Shown piece by piece: positions 7,032-11,254 of a DNA stretch of 11,254 bases (within the stretch, counting starts at the first letter, position 1; each line of letters opens with the position of its first letter). The translations under genes were made by a program, and so were the position numbers. The stretch is taken from contig JBFHRO010000107.1 in assembly GCA_041591635.1 (NCBI GenBank), positions 1 through 11,254 on the forward strand. Reading direction: 5' to 3'. The stretch is from JACKOD01 sp041591635. Lineage in GTDB: Bacteria > Pseudomonadota > Gammaproteobacteria > Pseudomonadales > Oleiphilaceae. The notes under the pieces were generated by a model that saw only the letters and a list, made by a program, of their open reading frames with translations, ran no database searches and had not been told where the DNA came from.

Positions 7032-7637
7032 ATGAGCAGACCAAGACGCAGTGAACAATCCCGTGAAGCCCTGATCGAAGCCGGCATGAATCAGCTGGCC
7101 CAGTATGGCTACCACGGCACCGGCATCAAGCAGATCCTTGATGAGGTCAAGGTGCCCAAGGGATCCTTCTACAACTATTTCGACAGCAAAGAAGCCTTTG
7201 TTGCCGAAATTATTGAGCACTACGCCAGTCAGGTATTTGACGAGCTGGTGCGTTTTGTTGACAGCACCCGCGACCAGCTCACCGCCATGGATCAGCTTAA
7301 AGCCATTTATGCCTACATGATGAACAAGTACGAAGCCCTTGGCTTTCGTCAAACCTGCCTGATTGGCAGCATTGCCGCCGAAATCGGCAGCAGTAGCGAA
7401 CGCTGCCAAAAGGCGATGAGCGAGGCGGTCAACCTTTGGTGTCAGCACATCACCGAACTGGTCGCCGAAGCGCAGCGCGACGGCGACGTACGTGCCGACC
7501 TGCCCCCACACGAACTGGCACACCTGATCTGGTCTGTGTGGGAAGGCAGCCTGCTGCGAATGAAGCTGGAAGGCTCCAGCGAGTCCGGCCGTAAGGTATT
7601 GCGGCTCTTACTGGATCAACTTTTACCGCCGGTGTGA
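7032..7637 (+). CDS. TetR-family repressor, NemR-like, controlling the adjacent flavin oxidoreductase
   Basis: A 201-residue protein of typical TetR size. The N-terminal helix-turn-helix (about residues 8-55) contains GYHGTGIKQIL and the recognition region VPKGSFYNYFDSKEAF at 41-56. The ligand-binding domain follows. RQTCLIGSIAAEI at 106-118 lines up with the GCLTVKLSAEV stretch of E. coli NemR, putting C109 on the redox and electrophile sensor cysteine C106 of NemR; other cysteines are C125 and C137. The start is forced: an in-frame TAA lies at 7002-7004 and no other start codon comes before 7032. There is no Shine-Dalgarno sequence, consistent with a leaderless message. Operator copies lie at its own promoter and at that of the oxidoreductase gene. 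It is likely to repress both until a reactive electrophile or quinone modifies it. The inducer is inferred, not known. Confidence 0.93.
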   Translation: MSRPRRSEQSREALIEAGMNQLAQYGYHGTGIKQILDEVKVPKGSFYNYFDSKEAFVAEIIEHYASQVFDELVRFVDSTRDQLTAMDQLKAIYAYMMNKYEALGFRQTCLIGSIAAEIGSSSERCQKAMSEAVNLWCQHITELVAEAQRDGDVRADLPPHELAHLIWSVWEGSLLRMKLEGSSESGRKVLRLLLDQLLPPV

Positions 7638-7660
7638 AGATACCGGCTCTGAGTATTCAC

Positions 7661-7681
7661 AAGGCCTTGGGCCTTTTTTTT
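7661..7681 (+). terminator. Intrinsic terminator after the tetR-family gene
   Basis: AAGGCC at 7661-7666 pairs with GGCC and the first Ts at 7670-7675 across a TTG loop, followed by an eight-base T run. It ends the tetR message 24 bases after its stop codon. The last Ts merge with the -35 hexamer of the next gene. Confidence 0.88.
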
Positions 7682-7710
7682 GAAACATGTAACCAGACGA
7701 CCGGTCTAAT
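7680..7710 (+). promoter_or_regulatory. Promoter of the flavin oxidoreductase gene
   Basis: TTGAAA at 7680-7685 (five of six to consensus) and TCTAAT at 7705-7710 (five of six) are 19 bases apart, longer than the ideal 17, as is common for repressor-controlled promoters. The operator overlaps the spacer and the start of the -10. The -10 assignment is tentative. Confidence 0.5.
7694..7708. promoter_or_regulatory. Putative TetR operator 2 (upstream of flavin oxidoreductase)
   Basis: CAGAC-GACCG-GTCTA, the second copy of the imperfect TAGAC-N5-GTCTA inverted repeat. The inner GACCGGTC palindrome is at 7699-7706. It shares 12 consecutive bases with operator 1. It lies over the spacer and -10 of the oxidoreductase promoter. 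Confidence 0.82.
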
Positions 7711-7732
7711 TACACATAACCACGAGGTTTGT

Positions 7733-8962
7733 ATGTCAACCATCACCCTGAGCACTCCCTTTACCCTGCCACGAGGCGTGACCATCAAGAACCGCCTCTT
7801 CAAGTCAGCCATGAGCGAGCAGTTGGGCACCCGGGATCACAATCCACAGCCGGGCCTGGCCAACCTGTACCGCACCTGGGCGCAAGGTGGCATAGGGCTG
7901 GCGATCAGCGGCAATATCATGATTGAGCGCACTGCCTTGGGTGAACCCAAAAACCTGGTGCTTGATGAACAGAGCGACCTCAAAGGCTTCCGTGCCTGGA
8001 CAACTGCCGGCACTGAACATGGGACTCACTTGTGGGCGCAACTGAATCACCCCGGCAAACAGACACCCAACTTTCTTAGCAAGGAGCCCGTGGCACCTTC
8101 GGCCATTGCGTTGGAACAGGGGCTGGAAAAAGGCTTTAACAAGCCTCGGGCCCTTGGCGAGGAGGAAATCCGCACTATCATCGCAAAGTTTGCCACCAGT
8201 GCCCGCCTGGCGCGGGAGGTTGGCTTTACCGGCGTGCAGATTCACGGCGCCCACGGCTACCTGGTCAGCCAGTTTCTGTCGCCACGCCACAATCAGCGTA
8301 CCGATAGCTGGGGCGGCTCGCTGGACAACCGCATGCGTTTTGTCCGTGAGGTTTATCGAGCCATCCGCGCCGCGGTAGGTGATGACTACCCGGTGGGCAT
8401 CAAACTCAATTCGGCCGACTTCATGAAGGGCGGGTTTAGCGAAGAAGAGTCGATGCAAGTGGTTAAAACCCTGGCCACTGACGGCATTGATCTGATCGAA
8501 ATTTCCGGCGGCACCTACGAAAGCCCGACCATGGTAGGCCACAAGGTGCCTGCCTCCACACGCCAGCGCGAGGCCTATTTTCTCGCCTATGCCGAGCAGA
8601 TTCGGGCATTGGTAAAAACGCCGCTGGTCGTCACGGGGGGATTCCGCTCTGCCAGGGCGATGACCGATGCCCTGAACACGGGCGCCACGGATTTTATTGG
8701 TCTGGCCCGACCGCTGGCAGTGGATCCGGAACTACCCAACAAGGTGATGCAGAACTCCGCCCACAGCATCCAGCTACGGCCCTTGACGACAGGCTTCAAG
8801 CTGGTGGACCGGATCGCCATGCTCGATATTACCTGGTACGAATCACAGCTGGCACGTATGGCAAACCGCCAAAAGCCCAAGCCCGACCTCAGCGAGTGGT
8901 CGACCTTTGTGCGCATGCTGGCCAGTGCCGGTGCCTATTCGTTACGCAAGCGCCGGGCCTGA
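7733..8962 (+). CDS. Old yellow enzyme-family NADH:flavin oxidoreductase
   Basis: A 409-residue FMN-binding TIM-barrel ene-reductase. The ATG at 7733 is chosen because GAGG lies five bases upstream and because an upstream in-frame ATG at 7634 would place the promoter, terminator and operator inside the coding region. Family marks: KNRLFKSAMSE at 19-29, QLNHPGKQ at 103-110, VQIHGAHGYLVSQFLSP at 168-184 (H171/H174 bind the substrate carbonyl, Y176 the likely proton donor), RTDSWGGSLDNRMRF at 189-203, and the FMN-phosphate region TGGFRSA at 301-307 with GLARPL at 323-328. There is no C-terminal iron-sulfur/FAD extension, unlike 2,4-dienoyl-CoA reductase. Such enzymes reduce electron-poor alkenes, quinones or nitro compounds with NAD(P)H. 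It differs from NemA in the HPGKQ region, so it belongs to another clade of the superfamily. The TetR gene and operators next to it point to electrophile detoxification. Confidence 0.93.
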   Translation: MSTITLSTPFTLPRGVTIKNRLFKSAMSEQLGTRDHNPQPGLANLYRTWAQGGIGLAISGNIMIERTALGEPKNLVLDEQSDLKGFRAWTTAGTEHGTHLWAQLNHPGKQTPNFLSKEPVAPSAIALEQGLEKGFNKPRALGEEEIRTIIAKFATSARLAREVGFTGVQIHGAHGYLVSQFLSPRHNQRTDSWGGSLDNRMRFVREVYRAIRAAVGDDYPVGIKLNSADFMKGGFSEEESMQVVKTLATDGIDLIEISGGTYESPTMVGHKVPASTRQREAYFLAYAEQIRALVKTPLVVTGGFRSARAMTDALNTGATDFIGLARPLAVDPELPNKVMQNSAHSIQLRPLTTGFKLVDRIAMLDITWYESQLARMANRQKPKPDLSEWSTFVRMLASAGAYSLRKRRA

Positions 8963-9012
8963 AATCGCCTGTAGGTAAAAGCCCGAAAATCTGCCACCAT
9001 TCTCCCTGATCT

Positions 9013-9035
9013 GGCGGGCACGGGTTTGTCCCGCC
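9013..9035 (+). other. Hairpin upstream of the methyltransferase gene
   Basis: GGCGGG at 9013-9018 pairs with CCCGCC at 9030-9035 over an 11-base loop; there is no T run, so it is not a normal terminator. A second CCCGCC at 9050-9055, just before the ATG at 9058, could pair with the same arm. It may be only chance GC content. Confidence 0.3.
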
Positions 9036-9057
9036 CTGTACCGGAGACTCCCGCCTG

Positions 9058-10248
9058 ATGAACGGGCTTTCGCACCGGGCGCATTTTGAACGCCTGGATG
9101 AACTACTGACCGACCAGCCGCGCCTGTGGCGGGCCAATCCCTTTATGGAGCACCGGCTGGCCTGGGAAACCCGCTACCCGGAGCTTTCGACCTGGTTACG
9201 CACACAAACACCACCCGACTCCGACCTGCGCCACTGGCAGGCGCCGGAGCCCTTCCCCACGCTGGTGCGTCAAACGCAGGCGCTGTGCCAGATCGCACCG
9301 CTGCCGACCCGCTCCCTTGAGATCAACCCGTTTCACGCGGTGGATATCCCCGGGCGTAAATGGGATCAGATCGGCGCCTTTGCCGCTTGCCTCGATTTTG
9401 CCTCGCCCCCGGCACACTGGCTTGACTGGTGCAGTGGCAAGGGCCACCTGGGCCGGCTGCTCGGGCGCCATGGCACCCCGTACCTGTGTCTGGAGCGCGA
9501 TGACGCCCTGATTGCGCAAGGCCAACGTCTGACCCAAAGATTGGGGCTGGCCGGCGAGCATCGGCAACTCGATGTCATGACCAGCCCATTGCCGCTCGTA
9601 CCCGATCCCCGGGGCGCGGCAGTCGCGCTGCATGCCTGCGGTGATCTGCACCTGCGCCTGATGCAGTGGGCCTGTGAATCAGGCTGCCCCCGGCTTGCCA
9701 TTGCCCCCTGCTGCTACAATCGCATGGCCGCGGCAGCGTACGAGCCTCTGTCTGTGCCGGCCCGGCACAGCGCCTTGGTGTTAAGCCGGCAGGATCTGCG
9801 CCTGGTCATGGCCGAAACGGTCACCGCCGGCGCGCGCGTGCGCCGCCAGCACGATCTTGCCATGGCGCGCCGACTGGCTTTCGATTTACTGCAACGGGAA
9901 ATTCGGGGGGATGACAATTATCTTCCGACGCCTTCGCTGTCACCGGTCTGGCTGCAGCGGCCTTTTGCCGAGTATTGCGCCCATCTGGCCGCCCTGAAAG
10001 GCTTGCCTGCGTTGCCAGCGCAGCACTGGGAACACCTGGAACAGCAAGGCTGGCAGCGTCTGGCCGAAGTTCGCCGCCTGGAAGTGGTGAGGAATCTGTT
10101 TCGTCGCCCGCTGGAACTCTGGTTGCTGCTCGATCGGGTGCTTTTTCTGGAATCCCAAGGCTATGTGGTCCGGCTGGGGGAGTTCTGCTCCTACGCCCTT
10201 ACCCCCAGGAACCTGCTGATCCAGGCAGAACGATACCCGACGCCGTAA
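9058..10248 (+). CDS. Class I SAM-dependent methyltransferase, METTL25/Methyltransf_32-like
   Basis: A 396-residue protein. The ATG at 9058 has GGAG 11 bases upstream, slightly far. An N-terminal region (1-100) of unknown role precedes a Rossmann methyltransferase core: WLDWCSGKGHLGRLL at 121-135 is motif I (SAM binding), YLCLERDD at 142-149 ends in the acidic residue expected to hold the ribose, ALHACGDLHLRL at 190-201 is motif IV, and IAPCCYNRM at 215-223 follows. The GKGHL, HACGDL and CCY combination resembles the METTL25/RRNAD1 group of Methyltransf_32. The C-terminal half (about 265-396) is helical and charged. The substrate is unknown; RNA or protein are both possible. It starts 95 bases after the flavin oxidoreductase gene with no terminator between, so read-through co-transcription is possible, but I see no functional link. 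Confidence 0.85.
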   Translation: MNGLSHRAHFERLDELLTDQPRLWRANPFMEHRLAWETRYPELSTWLRTQTPPDSDLRHWQAPEPFPTLVRQTQALCQIAPLPTRSLEINPFHAVDIPGRKWDQIGAFAACLDFASPPAHWLDWCSGKGHLGRLLGRHGTPYLCLERDDALIAQGQRLTQRLGLAGEHRQLDVMTSPLPLVPDPRGAAVALHACGDLHLRLMQWACESGCPRLAIAPCCYNRMAAAAYEPLSVPARHSALVLSRQDLRLVMAETVTAGARVRRQHDLAMARRLAFDLLQREIRGDDNYLPTPSLSPVWLQRPFAEYCAHLAALKGLPALPAQHWEHLEQQGWQRLAEVRRLEVVRNLFRRPLELWLLLDRVLFLESQGYVVRLGEFCSYALTPRNLLIQAERYPTP

Positions 10249-10398
10249 CCAGGGCGCAGATCATCCACAAAAGCTGTGGATAACCTTGTGCATCAGCGCC
10301 TGAAAAACCCCGCGAAGCCCCGGCTTTCTGCCCTTGTAGAAGACTGAAGAGAAATTGATCAGTCTCTTGAGACACGCCGGGGCCCCTGGTCAGGATGG
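10249..10398. other. Convergent intergenic region with inverted repeats
   Basis: The methyltransferase gene and the protease gene end facing each other here. No clear T-tailed intrinsic terminator is visible for either. The region holds an inverted pair of DnaA-box-like sequences (10261-10283) and two mutually exclusive stems at 10341-10368: AGACTGA/TCAGTCT (10341-10347 with 10359-10365) and AAGAGA/TCTCTT (10347-10352 with 10363-10368). Either stem could stabilise the 3' ends of the two messages. Confidence 0.5.
10261..10283. promoter_or_regulatory. Inverted pair of DnaA-box-like sites
   Basis: TGTGGATAA at 10275-10283 is the exact reverse complement of the consensus DnaA box TTATCCACA. TCATCCACA at 10261-10269 matches eight of nine on the other strand. 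Together they form a perfect 7-base inverted repeat, ATCCACA/TGTGGAT, with a 5-base spacer. It could equally be a small hairpin; one exact 9-mer in 11 kb is not rare. Confidence 0.45.
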
Positions 10399-11254
10399 TT
10401 ATCTGGCAATCGAAAAGATCGCCGACTCACCGATGTAGCAATAGCCATCTTTGGCGAAAAGCTGTGCCTGGTATTCGCCGCTGGCCAATGAACTGAATGA
10501 CAGGCTGCCGTTTTTGCCATTGGTGTACTTCCAGGCAACGTAGCTATCATTTCGTTTGCACGATTTGGTCAAGGTGCCTTTCTTGAAGATACCTATCCAG
10601 TCTGTGCTGTTTCCGGAGCCTTCCCGATACTGGATAACCACGTTTTCACCGATTTTGTAGAGGTTTTTTGAGGGTGACAGGGTTGCGTTACCGCCACCGC
10701 CATTGCCGCCCCCACCATTATCGCCGCCGCCATTGCCTCCGCCGCCATTGCCGCCACCGTCAACTACAGAAAAATTCAGTGCGGTGCCGATATGGCAATA
10801 ACCATCGTTCGAGAACATTTGCGCCTGAAAGTCACCCTTGACCAGCCCGCTGAAATCGAGGCTTCCTGACCTGCCGTTGGTATATTTCCAGGCGATGTAG
10901 TTATCCTGTTGCTGACAGGAGCTCTTCAATTCGCCGCGTTTGAAAATCCCCACCCAATCCCGGGAGCTTCCGGAACCGTTCTTGTAGTTAAGAACCACCT
11001 TTTCCCCGACACTGTAGGTGGACTTGGGCGCCGTCAGGGTGTCCTTCGGATTGCCTGTGTTGCCACCGCCATTGTTTCCGCCGCCGTTATTGCCGCCACC
11101 GGTGTCTACGGCAGACAGGCACGTGGCCCGCGCTATGGTTCTGCCCATTTCATTCAAACTGCACTGGGAGAATCGGTCGCTGCTGTTGTAGTAGGGGTTC
11201 ATCAAAAAGCTGCTGCCTTCGCTGCGGCACGGCGAGCCACCCTCATTGTCATGC
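10399..11254 (-). CDS. Secreted reprolysin-like (M12B) zinc metalloprotease, C-terminal part with two repeated domains
   Basis: The frame is open from the right edge to TAA at 10401-10399 (284 visible residues; the N-terminus lies outside). The first ATG inside, at 11202, is not the start. The visible part begins HDNEGG, fitting the end of a HExxHxxGxxHD zinc site, then C9, M18 (a candidate Met-turn, FLMNP), FSQCS at 28-32 and ATCL at 43-46. This order (HD, C, M, CS, CL) is the tail of the reprolysin/ADAM-type catalytic domain. A Gly/Asn linker (52-69), a domain (about 71-165), a second Gly/Asn linker (166-189) and a second copy of the domain (190-284) follow. The two copies are about half identical by eye, sharing DW(V/I)GIFK, AWKYTNG and DGYC.IG, each with two cysteines (C113/C153 and C232/C272), possible disulfides. 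It is likely exported and substrate- or surface-binding. The protease call rests on the short tail only. Confidence 0.78.
   Translation of the reverse strand, partial: HDNEGGSPCRSEGSSFLMNPYYNSSDRFSQCSLNEMGRTIARATCLSAVDTGGGNNGGGNNGGGNTGNPKDTLTAPKSTYSVGEKVVLNYKNGSGSSRDWVGIFKRGELKSSCQQQDNYIAWKYTNGRSGSLDFSGLVKGDFQAQMFSNDGYCHIGTALNFSVVDGGGNGGGGNGGGDNGGGGNGGGGNATLSPSKNLYKIGENVVIQYREGSGNSTDWIGIFKKGTLTKSCKRNDSYVAWKYTNGKNGSLSFSSLASGEYQAQLFAKDGYCYIGESAIFSIAR
10687..10758 (-). repeat. Gly/Asn-rich linker-coding repeat 2
   Basis: 24 codons encoding mostly GGGGN units with a 15-base period, almost all Gly and Asn plus one Asp. It separates the two repeated C-terminal domains of the protease. Such low-complexity DNA is prone to length change. 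Confidence 0.85.
11047..11100 (-). repeat. Gly/Asn-rich linker-coding repeat 1
   Basis: 18 codons encoding GGGNN units (15-base period) ending in TGNP. It joins the catalytic domain to the first repeated domain. Confidence 0.8.

Noticed and set aside
7634..7732. A 33-codon N-terminal extension of the flavin oxidoreductase from the ATG at 7634.
   Set aside because: It would include the tetR terminator, the promoter and the operator. The ATG at 7733 has a GAGG site and begins at the family's usual N-terminus.
7805..8542. A 245-codon minus-strand frame inside the flavin oxidoreductase gene.
   Set aside because: Antisense shadow of a clearly conserved enzyme; no recognisable protein motif.
10685..11100. 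GC-rich short repeats considered as a CRISPR array or a mobile element end.
   Set aside because: They are in frame and encode Gly/Asn linkers of the protease; there are no unique spacers between identical repeats and no transposase.

Overview
The window looks like chromosome from a free-living gammaproteobacterium. SerA is the short Escherichia coli type, D-2-hydroxyglutarate dehydrogenase sits divergent to serA as in Pseudomonas, and a secreted protease with Gly/Asn-rich linkers suggests a polymer-degrading marine or soil lineage (Cellvibrionales-like). The taxonomic guess is inference only. I see no rRNA, tRNA, CRISPR array, insertion sequence or phage gene; the coding density and style are those of core chromosome.

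Layout. Positions 1-5536 are on the minus strand. Read in transcription order they are a D-2-hydroxyglutarate dehydrogenase-type flavoprotein (5536-4133), an FAHD1/YcgM-type fumarylacetoacetate hydrolase family protein (4112-3435) and an ABC1/UbiB-family atypical kinase (3399-2092). The gaps between these three are 20 and 35 bases, so they probably form one operon. After 135 bases comes a GAF/HD-GYP cyclic-di-GMP phosphodiesterase (1956 to the left edge, nearly complete). The plus strand carries serA (5683-6912) with a strong intrinsic terminator, a TetR-family repressor (7032-7637) with its own terminator, an old-yellow-enzyme-type flavin oxidoreductase (7733-8962) and a class I methyltransferase related to METTL25 (9058-10248). 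From 11254 down to 10399, on the minus strand, is the C-terminal part of a secreted reprolysin-like (M12B) zinc metalloprotease carrying two copies of a ~95-residue domain joined by Gly/Asn linkers.

How the genes work together. SerA and the dehydrogenase form a known metabolic pair. SerA-type enzymes can pass the electrons of 3-phosphoglycerate oxidation to 2-oxoglutarate, making D-2-hydroxyglutarate, which the flavoenzyme re-oxidises into the respiratory chain. The FAHD1-like protein (oxaloacetate chemistry) and the ABC1 kinase (ubiquinone maintenance) in the same operon suggest extra housekeeping for that cycle. The TetR/OYE pair is a separate electrophile-response module: two copies of a TAGAC-N5-GTCTA-like operator lie over the two promoters, and a cysteine lines up with the sensor cysteine of NemR. 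The tetR transcript appears to be leaderless.
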